From the NCBI GenBank assembly GCA_030522415.1, contig CM060127.1, positions 16,325,314 to 16,389,313 of the forward strand: 64,000 nt of DNA. Reading direction: 5' to 3'. The DNA is from Channallabes apus. Its lineage: Eukaryota > Chordata > Actinopteri > Siluriformes > Clariidae. Shown here piece by piece: positions 11,906 to 24,155 of this stretch. A program made the translations under genes and the position numbers. Numbering within the stretch: the stretch's first letter is position 1; each line of letters starts with the position of its first letter. The notes under the pieces are model-generated. The model did not search any database, had not been told where the DNA came from, and saw only the letters and a program-made list of their open reading frames with translations.

Positions 11906-12499
11906 AAAACCATACATATTTTTCATTAAAACAACATAAAAGCATTTACTTCTTTCTAATCTAGATTGTGTTGTAACAACAAGCAACAACTTAAGCAAAC
12001 GCCACTGTACAAATCAGTCTGCTTGAAAAGTTCTAAAACCTTGCTAGCCAAGTGTGCTTTAGTCAAAGTTGTTGGATAGGTAACTGCCACAACGAAACGA
12101 ATACAAGTCTGATAAACAAATTTCTAATTCTTTCAGTTACATCCCTAATAAATGGCATAGAGAGGTATTCACATAACATGCAGTAAGTCTGTGATATCAA
12201 ATTCAAATTCAAATTTTATTCGTCACATACACAATCATACACAGTACGAAATGCATTGAATTGCTTATACGACCGCCAGTGACCTTAAAAATGCAAAATA
12301 AAAAATAAAAACTTATGCGTAATGAATAAATATGAATAAAAAATACTAAAGAAAAATAAATTTAACTATTAAAATAAACTGTACAAATAAGGGCACAATA
12401 AAAAATATTACAAAATATAGAAATATTGAAATATAGAAATATTTGAATGTGGCAGTGGTTGTGCAAATATGCATAAAAGTTCCTTTTTATGCAGGAGAA

Positions 12500-14031
12500 G
12501 AAGCTCGGGAAGAAGCTCCTCCTCAGTCTCTCTGTGTTGGCCTTCAGGGAGCGGAATCGCTTCCCAGACCGCAACAGAGAAAACAGTCCATTGTTGGGAT
12601 GGCTGAGGTCCTTCACCATCTTCCTGGCTTTGGTCCAGCACTGCTTGCTGTAGATTGAGTGCAGGTCAAGGAGCTCGGTGCGGATGATGCGCTCAGCTGA
12701 GCGCACCACCCTCTGTAGAGCTCGTCTGTCCTGCATGGTGCTGTTTCCAAACCAGGTCGTGATGTTACCCGTCAGGATGCTCTCTATGGTACAGGAGTAG
12801 AAATTCCTGAGCAACTTAGAAGGCAGTCTGAAGTCTCTCAAGCGTCTGAGGTGGTATAGACGCTGTCGGGCCTTTTTCACCACAGTGTTGATGTGACAGG
12901 ACCATGACAGGTCCTGCGTGATGTGAACACAGAGGTATCTGAAGCTGTCCACTCTCTCCACTGGGCTCCTGTTGATGACGGGGGTCTGGTAGTTCCTCTC
13001 CTGCTTTGTACTAAAGTCCACAGTCAGCTCCTTTGTATTGCTGACGTTCAGGAGGAGATTGTTCCTCTGGCACCAGCTCTCCAGATTTCCAATCTCCTCT
13101 AGATAGGCCGACTCATCATTGTTGGTGATCAGTCCGACCACGACTGCAAACTTGATGATGGTGGTGGAGTTGGTAGTGGCCACGCAGTCGTGGGTGTACA
13201 AAGAGTACAGCAGGGGGCTCAGAACACAACCCCGGGGGGCTCCAGGGCTGAGAGTGAGTGAGGCTGAGACATGTCCGTCCATCCTTACTGCCTGTGGTCT
13301 GCCAGTCAGAAAATTGGAGATCCACTTACACATAGATGAGCTGAGTCCCAGGTGCTCCAGCTTGGTGGTGAGTGTGGAGGGGATTATGGTATTAAATGCA
13401 GAGTTGTAGTCGATGAAGAGCATTTTAACATAATTCCCTTTCCAAGTGTCCAGGTGAGTGAGTGATGTGTGGAGAAGATGTGAGATTGCATCGTCCGTGG
13501 AGCGTCCTGACGGTATGCAAACTGCAGAGGGTCCAGTATGTCGAGTAGTGAAGAAATGATGAAGTCTCTGACCAGGCGCTCAAAGCACTTCATCACTACT
13601 GAAGTGAGGGCTACAGGGCGATAGTCATTGAGGGAAGCAGGATGTGGTTTCTTCGGGACAGGAACAATGATGGACTCTTTGAAGCACGTGGGGATCACCG
13701 ACTGAGAGAAAGAGATGTTGAATATCTCAGTGAACACAGGTGCTAGCTGGTCTGCACAGGATCTGAGAATACGGCCTGAGATGCCGTCTGGTCCTGCTGC
13801 TTTCCTGGTGTTCACTCTCTTGAAGGCTCTCCTCACGTCGTGCTCGGAGATGATGAGCGCGTTTCCGGTGCTGGCAGTGTCTTCCTGTCTGCAGCCGTTA
13901 GCGCCACTAGCATTAGCGTCGTTAGCATTAGCGCCGATAGCATTAGCACCGTTAGCGTCTTTAGCTGCAGCCTCGAAGCGAGCGTAGAAAGTGTTCAGCT
14001 CGTCTCCCAGAGTCGCGTCCACGTTCATCAT
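12500..14031 (-). pseudogene. Reverse transcriptase of the minus-strand L2-like LINE
   Basis: Two overlapping frames cover the domain. Frame 14031-13384 carries the RT N-terminus ([20 protein letters not shown], then [20 protein letters not shown]). Frame 13423-12362 carries the palm and thumb ([34 protein letters not shown]). The break near 13507 is a one-base loss relative to the copy at 60.9 kb (CGTCAGGACGCT against CGTCAGAACCGCT). The catalytic box reads KFAVVVGL instead of [11 protein letters not shown], a nine-base in-frame deletion near 13143 that removes both metal-binding Asp residues. The protein would therefore be inactive even with the frame intact. The C-terminus beyond about residue 300 is unrelated AT-rich read-through. 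Confidence 0.85.
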
Positions 14032-14129
14032 ACCGGATGTTGGTGCTTTATAATCCGTGATTGTTCTCAGTCACTGTCAAAGGCTCCTAGAGTCACTCTG
14101 TTGAAGCTGTGTTGACGTTTTCTCCCGTA

Positions 14130-15480
14130 GCGCTGCTTCGCCTCTTTCACCGCCTTCCGGACGTTGTATGACGCAGCCTTGTATGGTTCCATGTCCCCCG
14201 ACGCAAGTCCCGAGTTGTAGGCAGCTGTGCGAGATCTCAGAGCATCGCGGATGGTTTTATCCACCCACGGCTTCTGGTTGGGAAACGTTCTGATAGTCTT
14301 TTTCTCCACGGTATCATCCGCTAGCTTCCCAATGAATCCCACAACCGCTTCCGTAAACACGCTGACGTCATCGGAGCTGTTTCTGAACATGTCCCAGTCT
14401 GCGTCATCGAGTGCGTCCTGTAACGCGGCCACCGATTGGTCCGTCCAGCGCGCGGCCTCCCTCTGAACCGGAACTTCCTGTTTCAGCCTTTGTTTGTATT
14501 TTGGCATGAGGAAGATGGCGGCGTGGTCGGATTTACCAAACGGTGGAAAAGACTGCGCCTTGTAGCCGTCCTTGACTGTCGTGTAACAGTGATCCAGTGT
14601 CCTTTCACCCCTGGTGGGGCAGGTAATGTGCTGATAAAAGTTCGGCCAGCCAGCCAGCCTAGTTCTTCTCGGTTCACCGCGGGACTCGGGGAAGTCAAGG
14701 GGAGGCGGCGTGTGTTTAATGGTGAACAACAGCTGGTGCAACAGCACGAGCGTTGTTCCTCTTACGCACTCCTGCACACCGGGACGCTGCGCTCATTGTG
14801 GCTGGCACTGTTAAAGTCCCCCGCCACAATGAGCGCAGCATCCCGGTGTTGTGTCTGGTGCTGAGTGAGTGCCTCATGCAGCTCGCATAAGGCAGTGTTC
14901 GTGTCCGCTTGTGGTGGAATATAAACGGCACTGATTATGACCGATGTGAACTCCCGTGGAAGATAAAAAGGGTGACACATGATGGACAGTAGTTCCAGGT
15001 TTGGTGTGCAGGAGCGTGTAAAACGAACAACGCTTGCGCTGTTGCACCAGCTGTTGTTCACCATTAAACACACGCCGCCTCCCCTTGACTTTCCCGAGAC
15101 CCCCCCCCTGTCCATGCGGTGAACCGAGAAGAACTCGGCTGGCTGGATGGCGTGGTCCGGTACCGCTGGGTTCAGCCATGTCTCGGTGAAGCAGAGGAGA
15201 TTGCAGTCCCGAATGTCTCTCTGGAACTTTATCCTGGCCCTGAGGTCATCGAGTTTGTTTTCCAGTGACTGGACGTTGGCGAGCAGGATGCTAGGCAGAG
15301 GTGTGCGGTGTGCACGGGCTCTCAGCCTGTTCCTGACGCCGGCTCGTTTCCCTCGGGGCCGCCACTTCGCGTCGCACCCATTGTTCTCCCTCAGGATCTC
15401 ACTTGGCCAGCTCGGATCCGGAGTTAAAAACGTCGAATTGTGAGTACATTGTATACCAATAGAAACAAGAGTGTCTCTAT
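14130..15480 (-). pseudogene. Endonuclease region of the minus-strand L2-like LINE, interrupted by an inverted duplication
   Basis: Minus-strand pieces include RDAALIVAGDFNSA (frame 15115-14762), the conserved GDFN block of apurinic endonuclease-like domains. The segment DHCYTTVKDGYK, followed by GKSDHAAIFLMP (frame 14777-14067), is the C-terminal SDH block. The intact N-terminal portion with an ETWL motif is seen in the sister copy near 60.1 kb. Between GDFNSA and the DHCY block lies a segment (about 14651-14802) that is sense on the plus strand, so it is inverted relative to the rest. The frame through this part is nonsense. Confidence 0.75.
14776..14849. repeat. 27-bp inverted repeat with a 20-nt loop inside the LINE
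   Basis: The left arm 14776-14802 (starts ACACCGGGACGCTGCG) pairs with the right arm 14823-14849 (ends GCATCCCGGTGT). There is one mismatch across 27 bp, and the loop is 14803-14822. It is the inner part of a larger inverted duplication whose outer arms are about 14651-14780 and 15005-15147. Confidence 0.85.
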
Positions 15481-15609
15481 CATACCTAATGTACTCAATG
15501 GTGCTGATTTTGCCGGTTTAAAGTTACTGGAAATTACTTTAAAATATAAAAACAAGGAAAAGTAGGTCGGAGCAGTCGTTACGGCAGCCGACCTCACCGG
15601 CGACATGTT

Positions 15610-17150
15610 GATGAGTGATGTAATGTACGTTTTAATGTATTTCTGTTACATTAAGCGTGAAAGAAAAAAACTGAGAAAATATATATACTAGAGCTTTTTT
15701 CTTACTGTGATTTCTTTCATATAGCTTCAATTGATTTTCTTTCAGCAATCTAACAAAAACTGACGTATTGATAGTTGTTGCACTCACATACTTTCAAATC
15801 AAATCAAATAACCCCAGTTTTAGGAAACTTACTCCATGATAGTGGTCTAGCGTAGAAAGCCATTATTTGTTATACACTTTAGTGCATCTGAAGTTGCAGA
15901 GTCCATCACTCATCTCGCACTCTTTGTCTGTGTGGAGTGAAGCGGGCGAGAGAGATTCGGGAGCAGAGCAGAACACCAGAGAAATGATCTCCTCTCCTGA
16001 AGTGGCACTATTCGTTGCTCGTGGTTTCGCTGAAGCCTGTGTTTTCTCTAGCACCTCGATGCATATGCATGGAGGCAGTTTCTGAAATAGAAAAGGATTA
16101 AATGTGATGCTGATGGCCCTACAGATCTGAATAAACTGCAGCTTCACAGTCTGTTAGTACTACTTATTAGATCTAGTGATAGGATGAGAGTAATATACCG
16201 TAATTAGCCAGCACCGCTAACTCCAGCAATATGGCTGATTGTAGAGCTCCATTCTGGATGCTGGGATGTTGCGAGCCAATGAATGAGAATCAGACTGCAT
16301 TGAGAATAAATTAGCATGCCTTACTTTGGGTTTGCTAACTATGAGCTGTATACGGAGTTGTCAAGCCGAGTCCAAAATTTGCATCAATATTTACGTGGAA
16401 AAAGTTATACTTGTTTAGGGACAGGTTGCTCCGTTGCAAAAGTAGATTTTTTGTCTTCAGTAAGGTTGGCAAATTTTTTTTTTAACAGGTGGATTCCAGA
16501 CTGGGTTGTTTTTCTTATTTATCTACTCCACCATTTTTAGTGAAAGGGATTTTAAACTATAAAAATCAGGAATTGCAAATTTGGTTTCATTTATTAAATT
16601 GGAGTCATTTATTTATTTAAATTGGAATCAGATGTAACATAAAAGCAAAAGACTATTTAACCATGACTAATATGATAATAAACATACGAATGGCAAAAAA
16701 TAATCAGCTTGAATAGCCAAAGCTGTAATTATTTTATTGTTCACTATTAATTTGGTTTGATTAAACCATATGGCAACCACCCTCATTATTCAACAGATAA
16801 TAAAATAGCACCTGATCCAGCACATCCTGTTATTCACCATTGCAGTTCATCTGTGCACATTATTTTATGCAGGTTCTAGATTTTACATAGATGATTCTAA
16901 TTATTGATTTACTTATACTAATATTGTCATGTTTATATATTTAGAATTGCCCATAAATGACATTTCAGAATTCTGTCAGTGCAAAACATACATTATGGCA
17001 TGACTTAACTAGAGATGATAACTAGAGATGTTATCATGAAATCACTTTGATGACTCTGATGAGATCATTTATGCTCCTGATACAATAAATAAACAGGTGA
17101 TAATGCACTGTTTGATTTCACTTGAAATGTGCTTTTTAATGTGTTTAATG
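15610..17150. other. AT-rich intergenic stretch, no gene seen
   Basis: No coding exon or recognised repeat was identified. The 72-94 codon frames at 15863-16147 lie on opposite strands of the same DNA, and neither has a domain. Confidence 0.5.
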
Positions 17151-17159
17151 CTATTAAGG

Positions 17160-19920
17160 CTTTACACTTCATGAGGGATCTGCTCGGTTCCCCTCCTCAT
17201 CTTCCGCTCCAGCGCTCCTGAAGATGGGGACAACCCCTGACCCTTGCTCTTCTGACCCTCATGTTCCAATGGTCATTAAGAGAGGGGAAGGATGACGACT
17301 CTGAGGGGTCCCCAACCACAAGCGATGGACGCCTTGCCCCTCCTTACACTCTTACAGACACATGCATTGCTCATATGTGGGGCTTCTCTTGAGAAAATCA
17401 CCTATCACCCTAATCTGTGCGCCTCTCCAGACTTGAGAGACATTAATCTTATTTGTCGTAACCAGTCTCTGGGGAGTGGACCGCACCGGGCTGACCCCTA
17501 TACCCAGCTGGGAGATGAGGGGGTTTGGAGGCCCCGTATCTCCCTAAACACACTCCCTGAAGCTAATTTGATGTGAAAGTTAAAGAGGCCAAAATGGGAA
17601 CAAAGACGACATTATGCAGATTCCTGTTTGATTTTCATTTGCACTCCTTTGTACCCACCCCTCCCTTCCTTTTCTCCTCTGCCTTTTCTCAGTCCTTGCG
17701 TGAGGCGATTAGGGAGGCCGAGCCAGGCAGATGAAGCCGCTTTGGCTCACTGATCGTAGACAGGTCTGCCAGCGCCGTTCTTATGGAGTCATCACCTGGC
17801 TAATTACTGTGTATTGCGCATTGTTGAACTTGATTATCGTTAGGAACATTGCAGGAGGCGGCCGGCGAGGAAAGCAATTGAGATTCTTGAACGGTAGAGC
17901 CATTCATGGAAGTTCACCTTGCATTTAAAATCAGTTTCAAAAGGTATCAAAGCCCATAGTGAATGCTAAAGAGATTGTAGGAAAAAACATTCTCCAGACT
18001 AAGTCAAAAAGCTGATCAACAGTCGGAGCAGCCAGTAGAGCAACCCAGGGCCAGTTTTTAAATCCCTTTTACTGCTTGACCTTTAATTGGGTTATATTAC
18101 CGTTGTTTTTGTCTTCTTCAGAGCTTTGCTTTTTGATGCCATTATCAGACAAACAGAAGTGTGAAAACATCCAGGCGGTTGGCTCTTAATGAAGAACACC
18201 TTAAGAGGTTAAAATAAAGAAAAAGGCCAACTGGTAAATTGAGGGTACACATGTGGAGCGAGGAACTCTAACCTGTTTTCCATAGAGCCGATCAACAGGG
18301 GAATTGGTGAGATTAGCATTTTTATTGCGTAGCAGAGAACAAGAGGACCCCACAACCCCAATACCCCCCCCCCCTTTCAATCCACCCCAACACTCTTCAG
18401 CCCTCCCCCTCATATCTGGCTCCTCTGGCAGGCTGAGTTCTCCATTCCCTTTCTGGTGCTGGAGTGTCACCTGTCCCTCTGCCTCGCAGACGTGCCAATG
18501 ATGGCACCTTGCCCGTGGCACATCCCCAAGCTCTGGCCTGTTTGTGTGTGCTCCTGTGCGCCTGCTTGTTTTGTTTAGACAAAATGTAATCTTGTACAAC
18601 GTGCATGCCCACGGATGACTACCGATCAGGTGGGAGGCTGATCATTCCTAATGTTATATAGTCATTATGAAAGAATAACATGGAGGAACAATCTCTATGG
18701 CACGTCTCATAGCAATTCCCTGGTGTGTATTTGCCTGTATATTAAAACCATGCAGTCTAACTGTAGACTCAGCGGTGAGTCAATCTGCTGTGTGTTTTCT
18801 CTCGATAGCCAGCAGCTACCAGCCATGTCTCAACCTCCTCTCAATACAAACACACACACCCACACGCTGCGGTCGCAGTATGGGATGACTGCTGTGAATT
18901 GTACTGAGTGCACCAGCGTGGGAGAACCAGTCTACGCTCTTCGCCTTCTTTGTATGTGCACATGTGTCTCTGTGTGTGTATGCGCATGTGTGTGTGTGTG
19001 TGTGTGAGCGAGATCAGAGACGACTGCCGAGGGCTCAGAGGAGTGGCCATGTATCAGATTTTTCTCTGCTGGGCTCTTTTCAATTAGTCAGCGCTTCCCT
19101 TCCAGCTTATTGCATCTTTTTACCACCTGAGGAAGTTGCCATGTGGAATTCTATTAAGAACCGGCGCTGGCTCAGCCAACCAGACGTGCAGCTCACTCAT
19201 TTCCCTTTCATTTGCTTGACTTCTTTATAAGCAGATTTTTGTCTCAGATGCTAGTTGTGTGTGCGCGTGCCTGAGTGTGTGCATCTATTAGATAGGCGAA
19301 GGTGGGAAAGCCTGTCGATGGATTGCACATCGCTGTTCTGTAGTCTGCACAGGTTTGTGTGGAGAATGCAATCTCATTATCCTCTAAATGGGAGAAGCAG
19401 AGTCTATCAGCATCAAGAGACCAACATCAGGTACACAGGAATGGGGCGTTTGAAGTCCTCAGAACAGATAACCTCTTGCTTTTTCCCTTCACCTCCCTCT
19501 CTATGCCTTGTTTTTTCCTCCTCCTCTTCTTCGCCCTCTCCCTCTTTCTTCTCATTTAGGTATGATGCTCTGATGTGTTGATTGCGCCGCTATGCAGTCT
19601 TTCTCTTATTAGTGCTGGACTGAAACGCGACACCGCTGCACTGACTCAGCGCATAGCATCCTATTAAAGTATGGAGATAATGAGGCCTGTTAGATGTGAC
19701 GAGCCTACAACATTGCACAATGCTTCTCCTGGTCTGTTAAAAGATGGCTAGAAATTGACTCGGAGGCAATTATTGAACCACCTGTGACTTCTCATCTGCT
19801 ACAGGATTGCCGCTGTCTAGTTGACCCGATTGTCCTTGAAAAAGATTAGCTTCCCCAGGATGCGTCACAAGGGCTCATACGCCACTGCGGAGTTCAGCAA
19901 AGCTTCAGTGTGTATCAACT
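17160..19920. other. Candidate conserved regulatory block (non-repetitive, gene-free)
   Basis: The DNA changes character from the AT-rich flanks. It is more GC-balanced, largely free of repeats, and carries many ATTA/TAAT homeodomain-type cores, for example CTAATTACTG near 17801 and GATTAGG near 17708. The 65-130 codon frames have no domains. Two sub-blocks stand out, 17160-17930 and 19040-19900. A CA/GT array lies at about 18975-19007. Calling it conserved is inference, since no alignment could be run. Confidence 0.35.
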
Positions 19921-20145
19921 TCATTGCATGCCATCTAAGACAATAATGAATAATAAAACAAAAGATCGTTCACTTCATGAGGTATTGCAGCGTTCTTGAT
20001 CCACTGCACTTCAGTGTTGCTAATAGCTCCATGACATGTTTTTGGGTGTGCATGTCATGGAGCACCTTCCTTTAACCCTCAACACCACGTACCTTGCCAA
20101 GAAACCCATCTTTAATTAACCACCCTTCTTCTATCCTCACCAAGG

Positions 20146-20520
20146 ACAATATCAGTAAAAGTTTCCTGACCACCTGTTGGTCTGGGAAACAGGTTTGTCT
20201 GTTTCTCAAGACTGCAAGATCAAGATCTCAAGAGCAGTTGAGAACGTCAGCTCCACCCACCACTGATGCATTCCACGACACATTCCCACCAAGCAATGTG
20301 GAAGACTTATTCTATCATACTCATGAACTCTTAACTTGTTTGCAATTTGGTAGAAAATACCAAAACATCCATGCCATCCCAATCAGGCATTGCAATGACT
20401 TATACCTGACCACTTTAAGGTGGTTGAGCTCTCATGGTGCTGCTCTCTACTGGTCTAAGATGGTGCAGTCCTAATACTGATTAGACAAACAGGTGGTCAG
20501 AAAACCTTAACTGATATTGT
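20146..20520. mobile_element. MITE-like element with about 37-bp terminal inverted repeats
   Basis: The left end starts ACAATATCAGT and runs to TGACCACCTGTT (20146-20178). The right end, 20484-20520, is its reverse complement with a few mismatches (AACAGGTGGTCAG, then CTGATATTGT). The 375-bp interior carries a domain-less 126-codon frame. No clear target-site duplication is visible; AAGG and AAAGG flank it. The superfamily is unknown. Confidence 0.6.
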
Positions 20521-20559
20521 AAAGGTTGAAGACTGAAATAATTTGATACTCACTCACTC

Positions 20560-20870
20560 ATTTTCTAGACTGCTTATGCTGTATGGGGTAACAAGAAGCC
20601 TGGAGCCAATCCCAGGGGAATTGGAGCACAAGGCAGAATACACCTTGGACAGGGTGCCAGTCCATCACAGGACACAAGCACACACCAGTTAGCCTAATCT
20701 GCATGTCTTTGGATTGTGAGAGGAAACTAGAGTACCCGGAAGAAACACATCAAGCACAGGGAGAACTTACAAGCTCCAAATATGCAGACGTGAGGCGAGA
20801 CTCAAACCCTAGGCTCTAGAGCTGTGAAGCCACAGTGCTAACCAATACATCACCATGCCACCAGTTAGTG
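20560..20870 (-). mobile_element. SINE-like dispersed repeat (family S1), diverged copy
   Basis: The minus strand carries the family's GGTGGCATGGTG head near 20858, a CATGCAGATTAGGCTAACTG-type block and a GATTGGCTCCAGGC block near 20600. It has many substitutions, so it is older than the 63.5-kb copy. Confidence 0.7.
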
Positions 20871-20879
20871 GGTACTGCA

Positions 20880-22020
20880 TAGAAAATATGTAGTATTTTC
20901 TAGATGTATTCTGAAATGACAATTCTAATATTTTCTAACATCTAAAACCTTAGTATGGTGTTGTTAGTATGTGTTGTGAAAATAAGACAGCTGAATATCG
21001 GCTTCAGAGAAAATATCAACATATTTCAAATAAACCAAGTCTTGGTTCAATTCCTAAAACAAAAATATGATGGATGTCATGGGGTCATATATGTTCTTAC
21101 TTCACTCTAACGTACAGTATAAATGAGACAACCGAATGATGCTTGTTTAGGTGGTGACCTGGATCTGCACCTTTGACCACTAGTAATGTCTGTGTTTTGA
21201 TCAAGTCTCAGGTGAGAAGCTTTCAAGTCTTTAAAAAAAAAAAGAAAGAAATCCTCAATGAATGCTTTTAGTTATGCAATACTTCATCCATATGAATTGC
21301 AGCCTGGAGTGTTTTACTGCTCTGTGCATCATCTAGGGTGCAGACTGTATCTCAGTGGTTAATGCTGTGTCCGCTTAAGGTGTTATCTTTGCCATGGGTG
21401 TGTTTATGTTCATACATCTTTGAAGTCTGCGCCCAAGCAGGACAAAGGGCTTTGGACTCTTATTTCTACACTGCAATGCCTTTGGAGTGCTTTGGGGCGC
21501 ATGCTATTGTGTTGTGCCGTATCACCCCTGGTTCCCTGTGGAGCGAGTCTTCATGCTTTAATCAGTGATTTGGAAGCAGTGTACATGCCTGAAGCAGTGA
21601 GGCTGCAAAGTGAGCTCAGCTTCCATGCAGCATGTGCTTTTTTAGCATTTCCTGCAACAACAAAGTCCAGATCTTCTGCGAATCTTCAGACGGAGACACT
21701 GAAGACTGGCCAGTCAGTCATCTCAAGCTCCGGGTTAAAGACGAGTAACATCACAGTCATGCACATAAACTGAAAAGAAAATGGTGCTTGATGGGAATCT
21801 ATCAAGTTTGGTTTCCATTTTAGTGCTAACTTCATCATAGTGGTGTCAGTTATTTTTTTCCTTCGACAAGGTCTAAGTGTGACGACAATTGAGGTGGAGG
21901 AATTGAGGAAGATAAAAGCAGAAAGGCACAAGACGGATTACAGACATGGCTGTTGGCAAGCGGTGACATTTTGTATGCGTGTGCGCTTGTGCATGGACAT
22001 ATGTGTCTGTGCCGGACTAC
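20880..22020. other. Intergenic stretch, no gene seen
   Basis: Frames of 76-117 codons (21338-21931) overlap on both strands without domains. Part of 21300-21700 is GC-balanced and could be regulatory, but nothing specific supports that. Confidence 0.4.
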
Positions 22021-22028
22021 TCCCCATA

Positions 22029-22039
22029 CCCCCCCCCCC

Positions 22040-22121
<82 letters not shown>

Positions 22122-22211
22122 CTTTCATCCTCCAGATGGCTCAGGTGATGTTGGCTGATTTTGTGTGTGTATGTGTGCATGTGTGTGTATGTGTGTGTGT
22201 GTGTGTGTGTC
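22029..22211. repeat. Poly-C / long (AC)n / (GT)n microsatellite cluster
   Basis: A C-run (about 22029-22040) is followed by some 39 AC units (22042-22119). After a short unique spacer, an interrupted GT array occupies about 22162-22211. The AC and GT arrays lie in opposite orientation about 43 bp apart. Confidence 0.95.
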
Positions 22212-22219
22212 TGTGTGAC

Positions 22220-23655
22220 TAGGGAGAGGACACAAAGGGGGGGACACTCCATCAGACATATGCACTCTGAATATCGCTATGTAAACATCTGCAGTGACAT
22301 GACAGGCTCAGATTAATCACCCCAGTCTGGGCAGCCGGCAGTTCTCCTGCTAAGACCCAGCTTGCTAACACTGCTGCTTCGAACACAAAGCAAACATGCC
22401 ACCAACACTTGCCAGGGTGAGACATATAATTGTTGGGGCCCAAATTTCACAGCTCTAATCTAAAAGATTTGAACCCTGTTTATCGTTCGGACAGTAATAA
22501 TAAACGCCAGCATCAAATGGGACGCTTTTACATATACAGCGTTTACTTTGTTTGAAGCAAACCCCTGGTGTGTTTTCTCTTTCAGTATGATCTTCAGATG
22601 GGTATAAACATAGCAATCAAACCCTGGTATCAACAAGTCTCGAAGTGTCTCTGCGAAGGTGGTCTAGGTCCACTTACAAGCGATCTCGAGAGAGGTTTGA
22701 TTGCAGTAAGAAAGTGATTCATCTCTGAATCAGTCAGGGAGTGACCCGAGTGAACACACCATGTATTTTGGGTTGCAGCTTTTTTTGGAGATATGAGCTG
22801 CTAAACTGAGCTGCAAAGTGCAAACTGAGCCTGTGAACTGTAGCGCTGTGTTCTGAAGATATGGACTGATGAAGTAAAAGAGAAAATAAACACTGGATGC
22901 ATACACACGATGTTTTAACCTGGTTATCTAATCATTTCCTTGGCTCAGACTGTATTCTCTAAAAAAGCTTGTGTGACATCTGTTTAAATTTTTTTTTCAT
23001 CTTTGTATTTCAGACGAAGAAATGAAACAATTTCACGAGAATGATTTCTGATCTGTATGCCCCTATACAGAATATTGATGTATTTTTGATCAGTGTTTTC
23101 TGAAAGCATCCATTATAAGTCCTCATAGCATCATATCCAATTAAGGTTTAGCATCCAAGTGTCTTGAATGGCAGGTGGGTTCTGGGAGGTTGTACAGCTT
23201 GTGCAATGTTAAATAACAACGGTTAAGTGTATTTGCACTACAGATAATGCAAAAATCAAGTATAATATCATGAAAAACAGGATTTCATTTCATTTCAAGT
23301 CCTGAACTTGAGTAGGCTACTAGATTATCTGAATTGGTGCCATTTATCCTGGTTTAGTCACACAACAACATATCAATATCTGGGTTTCTTTGTTGATAAC
23401 GTCTTTGTTCAATCTATAATAAACAATAGCATTGAATGCTGCAGTTGAATTTAGCTATTACTCGATATAATAAGCAAATCATTTAAACATGGATGACTGG
23501 CATTAATGCTAGTGGCGTAAACACATTAATGACTTTTTAATGATTTAGGTATTTTTAATCAATAGTTTGTATGACACGGTTGTACTTTCAAAGTGGCCAT
23601 GACTCATGTTGAATGGATTCACATATCAATGTAAAAACTATTAAGATTTTAGTAG
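22220..23655. other. Intergenic stretch, no gene seen
   Basis: No coding exon was recognised. The part at 22240-22450 is GC-balanced and non-repetitive. The rest is AT-rich with no readable mobile element. Confidence 0.4.
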
Positions 23656-23662
23656 CATTTAA

Positions 23663-24155
23663 AGGTCCCATGTTTTGCTATTTCTTTAAAAAGTTAGCAT
23701 AGGTCTCAGAGCTCCAGCAGAGTGTGTATACTGTATGTGTGTGTGTGGGTGTGTTAGTGCTCAACTTGCACTAAGCAAATGCATTATTTTACCACACCTT
23801 AAACTCCCTCTGTTTCACTCCTCCTATGAACATACCATTTCAGTGTTTATGTAAATGAGCTGCTATTGAGCCACGCCCCACCAGGGCTGAGAAACAAACT
23901 GGGGGAGGGATATCTTCTTATATGATGTGAACATCCTAGTTGACAGAGAAGTTGACCTAGGTGGTGGTAATCCAACTTACTGGATGCTACCCACTGTAAA
24001 ATAACAAGAAGAAAAATCTTAATTGGTTTAATTGCTTAATTGGGAAATTGCTTATAAAAAAAAATATGAAATGCACAAAAGGCAGGAAATGATCTCTGGC
24101 ACAACTGAATGTCAAAAAAAGTACTAAAAGGTAAATTTTGCATAATAGGTTATCT
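23663..24155. mobile_element. TTAA-flanked MITE-like element
   Basis: The element is bounded by TTAA at 23659-23662 and 24156-24159. Its ends are AGGTCCCATGTTTTGC at the left and GCATAATAGGTTATCT at the right. Read inward, the right end is AGATAACCTATTATGC, a degraded partner of the left. TTAA duplications are typical of piggyBac-like transposons, and this end type is frequent in fish genomes. The interior (about 490 bp) has no coding frame. The superfamily is inferred from the TTAA only. Confidence 0.55.

Larger units (their letters stand above)
12198..15606 (-). mobile_element. L2/CR1-group non-LTR retrotransposon (LINE), nearly full length but defective
   Basis: The minus strand encodes, in order, an apurinic endonuclease-like domain (about 15480-14500) and a reverse transcriptase (about 14000-12500). 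It ends in a TTTGAA-repeat tail (12198-12220), preceded by a TGTGACGAATAAAAT-type 3' end. A second copy at 59723-62325 shares the same 5' start, ending and coding order. This fixes the two boundaries independently. The copy has lost coding capacity through an inverted duplication in the endonuclease, a frameshift near 13507 and loss of the catalytic Asp pair. The clade is inferred from RT motifs and the tail type. Confidence 0.85.

Noticed and set aside
14436..14864. 142-codon plus-strand frame inside the LINE
   Set aside because: Part of it is the inverted endonuclease piece and part is antisense of the LINE; it is not an independent gene.
20094..20474. 126-codon frame as a small gene
   Set aside because: It lies inside an element with inverted ends, has no domain and no transcription signals.
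21840..22252. Four overlapping frames rich in Thr-His or Cys-Val
   Set aside because: They are translations of the AC/GT arrays on both strands.
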